A DNA stretch of 64,000 bases from Phyllostachys edulis (GCA_036346405.1 CM070562.1:105848999-105912998); one strand, 5' to 3'. Shown: positions 1-12,639, numbered from the stretch's first letter. Numbers and translations: made by a program. The notes: a model not told the origin generated them from the letters alone.

Positions 1-1026
1 CACTCCAAGTAAAAAATAATAATAAGTCAAAGCTGCTTTATTGGAAGTTGGAACTTTTAGGCTTTTTATAGCTCGATGGACTGACTCTCAATGATGGAAA
101 TGAATGGACATAGTGAGTCTTGGACGTAGCTTAGATGATAGTATGACATGATTGTGTCACGCACTTCACATAGATTCGATTTGCAGGTGGAACAATTAGC
201 ATCCTACTAGCAGATAATTGTCTGAACTCTAATGCCATCATTAGGTTTAGGGCCTATGTTCTGTCCCATCTTTTTGACAACTGGGAGATGCTATGCACCT
301 TGGACTGTGGCATTTGTCTGAAACGTCCTGCACCGCAGCCATTTGAAGATTTTTTTCCTTGTCAGACATTGGAAGTAGACGACAACCTCGCATTTGTAAG
401 TAGAAGGCGCGCGAGCGTGCAAAGTCACAGAAGGAGTCGACCGAAGTGCACTGGAAGCAAAACACACGAGTGCTACTCGTCACGTTGCCATGCACGCACG
501 AGCTGCGGCCTGTGGGGCCGAAAAGACGGAGAACAAAGGCCACCGTGCCTTTGATGTCAAACACAAGCTAATCGCGTATCGTCCAAGGATTGCGTCAATT
601 TCAAACTTTCATGCACGATGAGACGACACTGGAACGAATTTTAGTTCGGTTCATGAGTTGCGTTTGGGAGTCGGGACTCGGGACTAGAAAAACTGAAACG
701 AAACCAGGACAGGAAGCGGAGTTTCGTGCTCCGAGTATGGCCCAAGGCAAGATTAACTGGGCCGAGCCGCCAAGACAAAAGCTACAGTTTTTTTTTTTTT
801 TTGCTGTGCAGAAGTAAATGGGCCGGAGCAACCTGAACGGCCTGGTTGTATATTTCTGGGTTTCCTGGCCCGTAAACAGCAAATGCAAAAGGAAAAAAAG
901 AAAAGAAAAAACATCCATAAAACCCCATAAACCACATACGTTTTCAATTTGCCTCGTATCTAATTGTCATTCGCTTTGCCCTCATAAGCTAAGTTGGCAT
1001 GCTAATAACCCCCAAACCACATGTTA
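1..1026. other. Intergenic sequence, no gene recognised
   Basis: I see no conserved protein, RNA gene or element boundary here. Short open frames on both strands around 250-950 lack recognisable domains and overlap one another. A run of T lies near 789-802. Confidence 0.5.
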
Positions 1027-1293
1027 GCACTATTTTTCGTGGTTTTCATTATCTCTAACACTTGTTTCAGTGGTGCCAATACTTGTTTTAATGATGGTAA
1101 TACTTATTTTGATTATTTGGATGATTTCGATACTTGCAATACATCATTTCGTTACTAATGTTCCAACGATGAAATCGTATATTACAAATACCGAAATCAC
1201 TTAAATCATTGAAACAAAGTATTGATATCATTTAAATAAATACTAAACTCATTAAAAATACCAAATATAATTAAAATCACGAGAAAATAGTAC
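1027..1293. mobile_element. Palindromic AT-rich MITE-like element
   Basis: The two halves form a degenerate long inverted repeat. The left arm starts GCACTATTTTTCGTGG and the right arm, read in reverse complement, starts GTACTATTTTCTCGTG. Similarity continues with gaps to a centre near 1160. The flanks share ACATGT (left CCACATGTT, right GAACATGTG), which could be a worn 9-bp duplication of the Mutator kind, but the superfamily is not certain. There is no coding capacity. Confidence 0.5.
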
Positions 1294-1400
1294 GAACATG
1301 TGACCTAGAAGGATATTTGCAAGCCAGTTTAACTTATGAGAGGAAAATTAAATAAAAATGAGATATGGATGGCAAGTTAGAAAAACATGTGACTAATGGG

Positions 1401-2063
1401 TAGTGGCGCAAGTGGGGCGGGCTGCAGACAGCGCGCACCCACCACACGATGACCACTGAGAAGTGGCGGCTGCCACTAGGCCCGTAACGCATCGCTACAT
1501 ACTCGGTTGGTGGTTTGGCGGCAGCCCGCAATCCCTCTCTCCTCTCATCTTTCCTTTTTACCAGCTGCACAACGCTAACTCCCTCCACGGCAGCCCGACG
1601 AGACCTGGTCATGGCTTGTGCGCTTGCAAGGTGCAGCGGCGCTCGCACCTGAGCGGTGACACGGTTGCCCTCCATAGAGCTCCGCTGCACGTTGATCTGC
1701 CATCGAGCGCACCTCCGGCGTCGTCTACTCGCCTCCCACCACCAAATCCACCACTGCTGGCCACAACTCCATCTGTTCCTCTTGCCGGCGTCCTCTTTGA
1801 GAGATTGATAGAGATGAAGAGCGGGGTTGACATGATCGCCAAGTACGGTGCGGTGGCGGACCCGAAGTACCCCTGAGTCTGCACTTGGCGGTGCGAGTTG
1901 CGAGGGCGAAGCGCTACGCAGAACGCAGTGCCTGACGAGCTACGCGGGCCGGCCTGCTTCGAACTGCTAGCACTAAGTGGGTTTTGTGTAGACAGATACG
2001 TGGGCTGTTTTTGCGGGGCAGGCTAGCGGCTTAGCGGACAAGCCCGCCCCACTTGCACCCCTA
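1401..2063. mobile_element. Non-autonomous hAT element with perfect TSD
   Basis: The element begins TAGTGGCGCAAGTGGGGCGG and ends, in reverse complement, TAGGGGTGCAAGTGGGGCGG, giving terminal inverted repeats of over 20 bp. It is flanked on both sides by the same 8 bp, CTAATGGG (1393-1400 and 2064-2071), as expected for hAT transposition. The 663-bp interior is GC-rich and has an open frame of 137 codons at 1463-1876 (+) that resembles no family I know. No transposase is encoded, so mobility would need an enzyme in trans. Confidence 0.85.
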
Positions 2064-2924
2064 CTAATGGGGTGTTTATGGATTTTTTTCAAAAAGAAAA
2101 AGAATAAGGGGGTGCACCACTGCACCAGATCTTGTCCCCTTGTGAGGTACATGGATCATGCTATTACTAGCTGTCAGCTGAGCCGAGGCTAGCTCCCTGG
2201 ACCATGGACGAATATGCATGCAGCTAGTGGTGGCCAGCCCGGCATGGTACAACCTATTTTTGTCATGGCCCATCTTGGCCCACATGTTAAACGGGTCGTG
2301 TCGTGTTGGTCCACGTGCCGGTGAGGCAGCTCAGGCACAACCCATCGACCATTCGTGCTGAGCTGGCACGAGCCCGTTTGACCCAGTGGGCCAAGGTCGG
2401 CCCACTTAGTCTGTTAAGTCCAAAATTTTAAAAAATATGGAAAAAAAATCCCAGAAAAATCAGAAAAATATGTAGAATTCAGAAATAGATATGAAAATTG
2501 TAAAAAAAAATGAGACAATCATATTAAAAATATAATAAAGAGCTTTATTAATGTTCAAATGACAGTCTCGTTAAAACTTTTGCCAAGTAAGAACTCAACA
2601 TGAGAAAACCTTAGAAAAGGAAAAGGAGTAAAGCCTATAGCTCTACAAACATCCTTGTTCTAAGTGTCGTTGTCCAGGTACAGATTTTTGAACACCTCCG
2701 ACAACTATCAATTTTCCACAGATTGTTGTGTTTATGAATTAGCTTGTTCCCAGTCCTTCACAATCAGAAATATCTCCACCATCTTATTTGTGAGACGTGT
2801 TTTTCTCCTCCAATATTCTTCTAGAAAGACTAAAAGTAGACTCGGAGGAAACCGTTGAGACATGAACAGTTAACACATCACGTGTAAGTATGGATAGCAC
2901 GAGATATGTTAACTTATGGTTATG

Positions 2925-3730
2925 TCACCATTGCAAAATTTCGAAGTTTTTTGAGTTGAAATCCACCGTATCGCTGTCCAAATAGGCGGATAGTTCCCCA
3001 CTCCTTGGGTGAAAGGTTGGTCTTGGACTTTGTTGAGAAGGTGCCGCTGTAGAAGAAGAAGACCTGGACCTAGAGGAAGAGCTTGCATCCCAGATCTTAC
3101 ACCACATATTTGTCTTGTTACTTGATGTGGGTGCTACTGGAGGTCATTGCAAGCAGACTCCCTTAAACTTATTTCTGTACCTTTGGAAAACCTTATGTAA
3201 TCGAGAACGAACATCTGCAAAATAGTTAGAATAGTCTAGCCCTGTGACATCACTAAGAAGATCAAGAACATGAGCAAATCTACCAATTTTAGCTCTAGGA
3301 TCTAAAATAAATACAAATGCATATAGGAAAGGGATTTTTCTCCAATATTTAAGGTGTTTAGTTCTCATAGCAACAGTAGCCTCTCTTAAAACTGTGTCAT
3401 TTTCATAGTTTTTTAATTGACTAGCAATCTGTAAAATACTATGCATAATAATAGGAGATGTTGGATAATAGACAGCGAACAAAGCAATAGCGGCCTCATA
3501 AATTTTTTTAAAAAACTAAAGTATCTTCTTAGCAACGAACCAATGTTGCTCAGTCAATAGTACACCACCGTCAGTGTTCTGATAGTGTGTTTGAATAAAA
3601 ATAGAAAAATACTTTTATATGGTAAAAGACTCTTAAGCATCAAGTAAGCAGAGTTCCATCTTACCGGCATGTCCAAACTGAACTTTCTTGGACGTACACC
3701 CATCGCCTTGTAGAAGTTTTTATACGTTTA
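2925..3730 (-). pseudogene. hAT1 transposase, C-terminal half
   Basis: This is the downstream part of a plant hAT transposase (DUF4413 RNase H-like region and the linker before the dimerisation domain). Reading on the minus strand from the CACTA junction at 3730, I see AMGVRPRKFSLDMPVRWNSA, then LFAVYYPTSP, then YWRKIPFLYAFVFILDPRAK, all hallmarks of the family. An ELSAYLDSD segment lies near 3000. The frame shifts more than once (around 3500-3600 and 3110-3150), and the usual C-terminal hAT dimerisation motif is not visible. The piece continues exactly where the N-terminal half stops at 12983, so the CACTA insertion interrupts a once continuous coding region. Non-functional as it stands. Confidence 0.85.
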
Positions 3731-3789
3731 CACTACTACGAAAAAGGCCTTTGAGCGGTTCAACGCCATCACAGCATTTGTTAAAGGAG

Positions 3790-4235
3790 CCGCTCGAGTT
3801 TATGGGTCAATAATGCTAATGGTCATCACAGAGCGGTTCTCGAACCGCTCATAATACTCTATCACAGGCAGTGCGCCAGATGCAACCGTGCAGTGATAAT
3901 CGACTACCACGAGCGATGCAGTAGATAAAACCGTGCGTGATAGTCGATTTACCGCTGCGATAAAAGTAGATATAAACCGTGCGTGATGATCATTTACCAC
4001 GAGCGATCGTAGATAAAACCGTGCGTGATATTGACTACCGGGCGGTCGTAGATGAAACCGTGCGCGATACTGATCTACAGACGGCCAGTGCGTATGAAAC
4101 CGTCGCGATAGTCCACTATCACGAGCGGTTTCATATACGCATGTTCGCGGTAATGATCATCGCTGCACGGTTTCATCTACTGCATCGTCAGGTAGTCGAC
4201 TCACGCAACGGTTTCATCCATGCAAATCCCTGCGG
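3790..4235. repeat. CACTA I 3' subterminal repeat array
   Basis: About ten imperfect copies of a unit of roughly 40 bp in which GAGCGGTT (or its complement AACCGTGC) alternates with GTGATA and CTATCAC words. Similar arrays lie at 8215-8590 and 12640-12960. In En/Spm such repeats bind the TNPA-type protein; that role is inferred here from family knowledge. Confidence 0.8.
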
Positions 4236-4680
4236 GTAGTCTTTGCATTGCTTAATCTATTTACGCTTATTGGCTAGCCTCGAGAAATGCTAGCCATGCC
4301 CTCTGAAACAAGCACATCCAATTCTCATTCATTTCGAAGCACATCAAAATTGCATTCATTTGAAACAAGCACACATCCAATTCACAAATCAATTAACTAA
4401 AATTAACCATTAATGTACATTAATTTACACACATGTACCATTATGTTCAATCTATCTCAATCAAGTTCAATCTGCTACCTGTGGAAACTCCCATTTGGAT
4501 TTATGACACATCTGCTCGGGAATGCCGCAAGGTGTGATCAATTTTTATGAGCTCGCTCTGTTCCAACGATTTCAACGATGTTTGCAACTTTGTCGATATG
4601 AAGGTTAAATTAGGGCTTATATAAATTGGTAAGTATATATGAAATAATTGTTGAAAGATTGACAAACACGAGGATCATTG
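4236..4680. other. CACTA I 3' untranslated region, duplicated segment
   Basis: AT-rich sequence without a gene. The segment with TTATTGGCTAGCCTCG and GCTAGCCATGCCCTCTGAAA (about 4265-4320), followed by CATTCATTTGA and AATTAACTAAAATTAACC, recurs at about 8620-8790. In both places it sits next to a subterminal array, so it looks like the 3' end module of the element present twice. Confidence 0.65.
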
Positions 4681-4689
4681 GTGATCGCG

Positions 4690-7544
4690 AACCGATTTAG
4701 TAGTTGCATGTTGTGGCAAACATAGTATCCACGCAGCGTTGCGGCCGGCATTCTTGGTGGCCTTTGCAAAAATAAATTGGTTAGTTCAAGAGGCATTGCT
4801 ACGAAGTGTTATATAGGATTAATGTGTACTAGCTAGCAAGTCACAGGAATGTTTGATCATGTTGCGGCGTCCTTCCCTTGATATTCCATCCTCTAGCATG
4901 TAACACGTCGAACACCCTCGTGACTCCAAGAAGTTAGCCTTAGCCATTGCAAAGGAAGGAAAGACTACAATAGAGTTTCTATGGAGGAAATGTGTTTACG
5001 ATGATTAAACTCCTGATAGTTGTGAAGTTGTGGTGGCCCTCTGTAGGGAATCTAGGTATATTACGTATTTCCGTTTTGGTATAATTACAATTAGAATCCA
5101 ATGGAACCTACACAGTATGTCGGCATGGTCATTAAACCTAAGTTAGTGTTGCTTATAAAGTACAAATCAACATTAAGTATAGCGATGAGTGCAACACTAC
5201 TTACTTACGGTTGTAGGGCAAAAGTATGAATTCCTTGTTGCGGTGAGCCATGAAAAAATCTATAACGTAATTCTCGGCGAATGTTGCATTCGCCGTGATG
5301 CTTTGCTCGGAGACAACGTGTGGGTCGAGAAACCTACCGTGATTTCCTTCTTTCGGCTTCACGGATCATGTATCTATTATACAAAAGCTAGGAGTTATAT
5401 ATAACATTTATCGATATTACGAACATTGACCGTGATTGTACACACTTACGATGTCGACGATCGTATGATTGAGGCGTCGAGCTCGTCGAGGTTGAAGAGA
5501 CGTAACAAGTCGTCGAAGGTCACCGTGAAGACGGCGTCTTGATACGTGGTTAAAATGATGCTCCTTGAACTTGGCGGTGACACCCGAGCATCGTTGATCA
5601 ACAAAGCTTGTTGGATATTCCATGTACCATGCATGCAATTCCGTGCAATCGGTCCTAGGGTAGGGTGTCTAACTTCTCGAGCAAGCGGCTACGCTGGCTT
5701 GTATTTAAGACCCAGCGGCAAGAAGGGATATCGAGAAGACTTCGATCGTCTTGATTTGCCCTTGCCCTTGCTTTGCCTCGCTTTGTATAGGTCGACTTCA
5801 CAAGAGTCGATCGAGCACGAGTGTAGATGCATGTGATCTGGCGGGCCCTTGCCATGTCGGTCGCAGTAAGGTGCGATCAAGTCCGTGGACTTGATGCCGC
5901 TGAGACATTCCGTGAAGTTGACACCGGCGCAGTAGCTCGGCGGATGTCCTCCTTGGGCCTTTGGATGAATGTTCCAGCGGCTTGCCCTAGAGTCATGACC
6001 TCATCGTTTGGGGAATTTTCACGGGGCGGCCTCGAAATTGGCACAAACACCGTCCACATTCACTTTTGCGAAACCCGAGCTAGATTTGCACGTGCACCAA
6101 AGCTCGACTGGATGGATACACAGCCCCAGCGACATCTAGGGCAGCAGAGACATATCTCACTTGGAGCTTGCGCCGTAGCCACCTCGTACATAGCGGTACA
6201 AAATTAGCTACTCCAACGAGGCTTATGAATGGATTGAGCATTCGGAGATAATAATTATTACCCGGATGTCATCGACGGAAAATCTGTCATCACCTATTGT
6301 GGTAGGGTTAGGGTTGGACGCCGCTGACTACTCGGATGTTTGGGGGGCTAGCTAGCGGTATAGTAGAGGCGAGGGCTTCCAACCGACTTGGCATTTGCAA
6401 TCCCTAATCCTTTCCTCAAAAGTCTCTTCTTTGCTTTTGCTCGAGCACGAATCCTTTCCTCAAAGGATTGGTGACTTTTTCACCGACCTCGCTCTGATTT
6501 TTTCGGTGAGCTCATCTCGAGGATGCACGAAGATCCTCTCGTAGCTTTGCATCGTGCTCGGCTTTGGCTCTCCTCCTACTCGATGCGATCCTCATCGCTT
6601 GGAACCATTGTTCCCATGTAACAAAAACACCGGCGCCTCTCGTGCGACCGGATGCTCACTTTGTTTCCTAGGGCCGCAGAGAGTATATCTTCTCCTATCC
6701 GCTGGAATGAGCCTTGGGAAGATTGTGCACTCAGCGTTATCGCAATATAGCCCGACATGTCATTTCACTTCCTATGAAGTTATGGAGTAATTACAAACTA
6801 GGTAGTTCGATATCTTACGAGCGTTGGGACACTTCACGGTCTTGAGGTTTGGAAAGTACACTTCCCGTAGGCGAATAGCTAACCTCGCAAATAACCAGCA
6901 TCGGTAGCGCGCATCGGTGATCTCGGAAATAGCGAGGAGAGATTCAAGCCGCTTGCTCTTCTGTTCCCGATCCTCCATATCGGGGCTTTACGCATACCAG
7001 TGATCTTGAGAGTGCGTGGGGTGCTTGTTTTTGCACTGGAGGGCCGTGTCGCCAGACTTTCACTCTTAAATTCATCTGTCGTCTTCTTACGCCACAAACT
7101 TCGGCCGAGACTCTTCCAATAATAGATACTTGTGGAAGGCGGCGGATCCTTCTCCGTAGTTCTTGACAAGCGTGCTCTTGAAGTTCTTCCACGCTTTGCG
7201 CTTGTAGCAACGCGTGTCGTCGCCGAGTCCGGGAGTTCTACCGGATCTCGAGCGATGCAAAATTTCCGTCGGCCTGGCGAGTTTTCAATGGTCGGGCACC
7301 ACCTTCCACGAATCGTAGGTGATCTTGACCCGTTCCGTGCAACTATTCCGACCATTCTCGGAATCGGCATTTTGCTCGGCGAGGATTGATAGGGGTCCCG
7401 GTCGATCGACCTCCGTGATGGTAAATCGGCCCGTGGGCCTTTTCGATATTCCTCTTCTTCTACGCGGTTGGATATTGTTCGAGAGGATGGTGCATCATCG
7501 CGACACATGGGCGTGACTCGAGAATGAGCGGAAGACATCTTCAC
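4690..7544 (-). pseudogene. CACTA I second gene: transposase-associated region plus Ulp1-like (C48) protease domain
   Basis: On the minus strand the upstream part (about 6880-7250) reads AWKNFKSTLVKN followed by KKTTDEFKSES, like the conserved region of plant CACTA accessory proteins (Transposase_24 type). Further downstream are LLINDAR and TVTFDDLLRLFNLDELDAS (5450-5630), VGF(L)DPHVVSEQSITA and KEFILCPYN (5200-5350), then a possible intron starting GTAAGTAAG. After it come FHWILIVI (about 5085-5107), YLDSLQ (5047-5070) and GYYVCHNMQLL (about 4692-4731). His, Asp and Cys in this order match the catalytic triad of Ulp1/SENP cysteine proteases. Several frameshifts break the frame, so I call it a pseudogene or badly sequenced gene. 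The substrate is unknown; such domains are common in grass CACTA and MULE elements. Confidence 0.7.
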
Positions 7545-8214
7545 AAGAAATAGAACATCATGTGAACAAATGAAATCGACATAAAGCTAAGATTTAACAT
7601 TTTGATATTGCTATCGAGATGTAGAGTAAGCATTCAATTAGAGCTCAAGTACAAACCCGATTATCAAAACAATTTCGATTACAAGACTATTATCATCACG
7701 AGCATTCATCTCAAGCCCAACACACCACATTGCAATGTATTCGATGGCGATATCAAAACAAATACCATATGAATAATGACTAGAACAAATACAAATTCCT
7801 AAAACAAGTACAATTATCATGAAGGACCATGACAGATTATTGATAGAAATAGTTAGGAAAGGGGCATGGGGTTCGATCGGTAACTTCGGCATTGGTTACC
7901 TTTAGGCGTCGAGGAGAAGGACGAGGCGGAGCATCTGGGAAGCGGCGATGTGTCGAAGGGGAGGCCAGACTCGGAGGGAGGAGGCGGGCTCGGCGGAGGA
8001 GGAGGCTCGGCTGGAGCTCGGGGGCTCGAGGAATTTGGAGGAGGAGGCGTCGGCGAGGATCGGGGAGAATGTGCGCCAGACTCGAGGAGGCGGTGTCGAG
8101 GACGGTGGCGACGGGCTCGGGGAGGAGGAGGCGAGAGGAGTTGAGAAACTTAATCGTTTGAGAGTGGCGGTAGCGGCAAACCCTAGCTAGAGTCAGAATG
8201 TAAATAGGGATGGA
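7545..8214. other. CACTA I spacer between its two genes
   Basis: The part from 7545 to 7870 is AT-rich with no recognised product. The part from 7890 to 8190 is GC-rich (GGAGGAGGC words) and gives Arg/Gly/Glu-rich frames on the plus strand, which I regard as low-complexity shadow. It could be the 5' leader of the Ulp1-like gene, which reads away from it on the minus strand. Confidence 0.4.
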
Positions 8215-8595
8215 CATCACAGCGGTTCTAAATTAGAACAAATCAGTGATACTACTATCCTGGCCGGTTCTAACTTAGAAAATGCGTGATATGTGATATA
8301 TCCTGAGCGGTTTTAATAAACAACCGTCTGTGATATTGATGAATCACGAGCGGTTTTAATAAACAACCGTGCGTGATATGTGATTATCACGAGCGGTTCT
8401 AATTTAGAGCAAATGCGTGATAGTGTGTAACGCGAGCGGTTCTAAGTTAGAACCGTGCAGATATATATGTATCATGAGCGGTGTTAATAAACAACGTGCA
8501 TGATATACATATAACCAGAGCGGTTTGATAAACAACCGCTCATGATACACATAATGAGCGATGCGTAGTTCAAACCGCTGCGTGATATTATTTTG
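8215..8595. repeat. Internal copy of the CACTA I subterminal repeat array
   Basis: Roughly nine copies of the GAGCGGTT...AAC...GTGATA unit, as at both element ends, but located in the middle of the element between the two genes. No CACTA terminus is visible beside it. Together with the duplicated module at 8620-8790 this suggests a fusion of two elements or an internal duplication. Confidence 0.8.
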
Positions 8596-8869
8596 TATTG
8601 GTTAATATCTAGATCGATTACATTTATTGGCTAGCCTCGGAAATGCTAGCCATGCCCTCTGAAACAAGCGAGAAAAAGACAACAAGTACATGTATATACA
8701 TCCAATTCACATTCATTTGAGAAACAATCACATCCATTTCACGGTACAAATCTCAATTAATTAACTCAAATGAACTAAAATTAACCATGATCATCGAGAA
8801 TGTATATAGTACATATACACACATTGTTCAATTAATCTTTAAAATTAGCCCTTCATGATGATCGGCAGC

Positions 8870-11800
8870 GTATGTAGCTAGTTTCGTCATGTTCTTCTTC
8901 CTCGACCCTTATGCCATTTCGAAAGGAGGCAACTCGTCAAATTGATTGTATTCTTCCTCGTCCTACATTCTCAACTCCGACAATCCTCCTTTTCCATGAA
9001 GAACTACGTGGCGCTTCTTATTTGCCGGGTCGGTAACATAGAAGACTTGAACAACTTGGTTGCTTGATCTGAGCGGTTCGTCTTTGTATCCGACACGTTC
9101 GAGGTCCACGGTAGTGACGCCGTGCTTATCGACCTTCACTGTGGAGATGGACCAGCGACACCGAAATAGGGGATCTTGAAAAGCCGTGGTCGAGCTCCCA
9201 TATCTCCTCTATTTGCCCATAGTAGGAGCTCCTCGACCCATCGGTCTTGAATGCATCTATGCGGACACCTGTTACGGTTAGTGCTTTTTATATCCACGAG
9301 CTGCGTATAGAATGTGTACCCATTTATGTCATATCCTCGCCATGTTACAAGCTGTAAATGTTGGCCCTTTTGCCAACCATGTCGACATATCACTTGACGA
9401 GCTCCTAGCAAGTCGCTCCTTCAACCATTGGTTGAGCAAATGCATTGTGTTGTCTCGTGATCCAAACATCCGCGCGGCGGATTACATTGCAAGCACGTCC
9501 TTGTCTTTGGTCGATATCTGAGGACACTTGGTCATGTGTTGCAAGACGGTGAAATGGGCTTGAGCATACGCATCCATATTTGGAGTGATTGCTTTCCTTA
9601 GATGGTCCCGATACCCTCGAGCCTCCCCTCATGGCGAGATCGAGGCACACCTATCGGTTCGACTGAGCCATGTAATCGAGGAGAACTCAATGACCTCTTC
9701 GGTTGCATAACCTTCGACGATCTTGCCCTCGGCGAGATCGATTCGTACATATGACTTGAGAATTCCCATGAACCTCTCGAGCGGGTACATGCTACGTAGG
9801 AACACGGCCCGCACATCTTTATCTCCCTCACAATATGAACAATGAGATGGACCATGATATCGAAAAAGCGGCGGAGGAAATACATCTCAAGATCACATAG
9901 TGTCGTCACCACCTCGTCTGCGAGCATCTAGTCCTTCGAGATCGATGACCTTACGAGCAATTGTGTTAAAAAATAACTGACCTCATGATTGTCTCTCGGA
10001 CCTTGATCGGCAAAATACTTCTAATTACAGCAGGAGCATTTGTGTCATCAACACATGACAATCATGAGACTTCATGCCAATTAACTTCAAATCTTTTATC
10101 GAAACAAGTTTCTTCATGTTGGCGGAATAGCTTAGGACGGAACTTTCACGCCATGCAAGCAAGCGCAGTTCGGTTCTCTCGGCCTTGGGCGAGTGTAACA
10201 AGCGAGGGAAGATACGTTCGTCCTTTATCGGTCCTTGTTGGTGCTAACTTTCGGTCGATGTCCATATCAACCAAGTCAAGCGATGCGTTGACACCATCTT
10301 TTGTTTTGTCACGAATGTTGATGAAGAGACCAATCAAGGCATCACATACATTCTTTTCTACATGCATGGCGTCGATCTGATGGCGAACTTCTAGGTGCTC
10401 CCAATAAGGTAAGTCCCAAAATATTGATCTCTTCTTCCACATGTTCTTCTTACTTGTCCTCGATTTACATCCCTTTCCAAGCACAACATCTAAATCCTTA
10501 ACCATATCATAGACCTCTTTTCGCTTAAATGCCTTGGAGCCGAATTGTCCTCCTTCTCTCGTCGAATTGTTTCTTCATCTGCGGTATGGGTGAGCCCTCG
10601 AAGGAACCTCGATGATGCATGTACGGTTTCTTGAGTGATTGACCACACACTCTGGGTATCATCTAAGCGGTGAGTCTGGGCTTTGGCCCTTTGTACTCGG
10701 CAAGCAGTTAGCAAGGGCGGGATAATCATTTATGGTGCGAGAACAACAAGGAGCGTAAAGTGAAGTTCTCTCGTTTATCGCATCCCATACATGCCCCTTC
10801 AATCCACGAGTATTTTTAGATCTTCCATCAATGGTGCTAGGTACACATCAATATCATTCCCGGTTGCTTGGCCCTTGGATAAATATCGACAACAAAATAT
10901 ACTTCGCTTCATACACAACCAAGGAGGAAGGTTGTAGATCTGAGCGTCACAGCCAAGTGCTATGTCATTGCTCATATTACGAAAGGATTCATTCCATCTG
11001 TACTCAATCCAAACCTTATATTCCTCGGTTCCGCTTTGAAGTCCGCAAACCTCCTATCGATGTTTCTCCTTTGGCGGAATCGGCGGGGTGTCTTAACTTT
11101 CCGTCATTCTTACGCTCCTCGAGTGCCAATCTGGCGATTTGCATTCTTTGGGTTATAAAAACCGCTTCAAGGAATTACAGGAAGATACCACGCCACCTTA
11201 GCAGAGGTCCTTTCTTCACCTCGATTCCTAAATCGTCATCGATTGCTTCTTACGCTTGTATCGGGATCGTTGCACCGGACATACATGCATGTTTGTATAC
11301 TCGTTACGGTAGAGGATCTGATCGTTCGGACATGCATGTATTCTTTCTACTTCCATTCCCAATGGACAAAGAACCTTTTGGCTTTGTAGGTGGTTTTGGG
11401 CAACTCATTTCCCTCGGAAGCATGTCAGCTAAGAGACCTAACAACTCAGTGAAACTCTTGTCGGACCAGCCGTTGCTTGCCTTCAATTTCAGCGGTTTAA
11501 GCACGGATGACAACCTTGTGTATTCGACTTGCGGCCGGGAACAAAGGTTTCTCTGAGTCCTCCATCACGCCGGAATTGAACATACTCCCTCTCATCACGG
11601 TTCCATACGCATCATGGCATCTCGATCTAGATTGTCATCGTGCGGCCTATCGAATCGGAACCACAATCGACATTGGCGGCATATCGTTGACTTCTGTATA
11701 ATATGCATATCGTTGACTTCTGTATAATATGCTCTTCACGTGGTTGGTCAACATGTATAACCCTTTTGAAACCCCTTGAATCAAGTGTGCTTGATCTGCG

Positions 11801-11980
11801 CTCGGTTGTTAAACATCTTGATTCTCGCGGATCAATGCATGGGCGATACATATATTCCGCCCTTATTCAACATATCCTCCTCGGCGGCTCTTGTAAGCAG
11901 ACACGCCATTAATGTACTCTTCACTCTACGGTTCTCGGTGTACATCGACTTCGGTCCATCACGCGGTTCGTATTGAAAAC
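8870..11980 (-). pseudogene. CACTA I TNP2-type transposase (Transpos_assoc, Transposase_21, DUF4218, DUF4216)
   Basis: This is the catalytic transposase of the element, read on the minus strand. An N-terminal Transpos_assoc region near 11700-11970 includes MYTENRRVKEYINGVS and MFNNRAQIK. SNGWSDKSFTELLGLLADML lies at about 11430-11490. IFWDLPYWEHLEVRHQIDAM and HVEKNVCDALIGL (10300-10440) are typical of Transposase_21. CDLEMYFLRRFFDIMVHLIV (9820-9900) belongs to DUF4218, and GVTTVDLERVGYKDEP with VFYVTDPANKKRH (about 9010-9125) to DUF4216. The domain order is complete, but there are repeated frameshifts and stops, so no full-length protein can be read. Dense short indels could be decay or consensus error. 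Confidence 0.82.
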
Positions 11981-12639
11981 CACGAAAATAAATAAAAGGG
12001 TGATGACTTTGGCGTATTTTACGAGGCTTAATTATGATTTTTCATTTTTACATTTTTTGATTTTATTAACTTACATGTGGGCCCTACTTGTCGGTGACTC
12101 ATTTTTATTTCATGATTTTATTTATAAAATCTATGGCGATCCCACATGTCATAGACTCGTTAGTTTATTAACTAAATGATTAAAAACAGTAGGATTAATT
12201 AATTTGAAGCTCAAACTGGGCTTAGGGGTGACATCGCATTGCTATATAGTCGTGGCTCTCGGCCTAAGGTCTCGCTTTGGCGAACAAGCGATCACGATGT
12301 CCCATGGGCGCTGAAACTAGCGATTTGGCGTGCGCTGAAACTACTCAAATTAAAGGATGCTTATGCTTGATATCTCACCTCGATCACGAGGAAGGTGTCA
12401 ATGAAAGTCGGGAAGGTCAAAGCGGCGGTGGGTCGTCGTCGGTGAAGCAGGCGGCGGCGGCAAGCTCCTCGGCGACAATATACAAGCTGAAATGGACGGT
12501 AGGCTCGGTGAGGTGAGGCGATGTACTCAAGCCGAGACGCAGGCGGCGATGGACCTATCGTGGCGCCTAGAGATATGGAGATCAAGAAGACTATATCTGT
12601 TTTGGCGGGAGGCGGAGCTATATATATCGTCGTGGTGAG
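11981..12639. other. CACTA I 5' region
   Basis: Presumed promoter and leader of the minus-strand TNP2 gene. It contains no product I can name. The part around 12400-12560 is rich in GGCGG and CGTCG words. Confidence 0.4.

Noticed and set aside
1463..1876. 137-codon frame as a host gene
   Set aside because: It lies wholly within a small hAT element with perfect TSD and shows no recognisable motif; kept only as possible captured sequence.
10831..11556. 241-codon open frame on the plus strand
   Set aside because: It is antisense to the TNP2 transposase of CACTA I; the minus strand carries the conserved motifs (SNGWSDKSFTELL).
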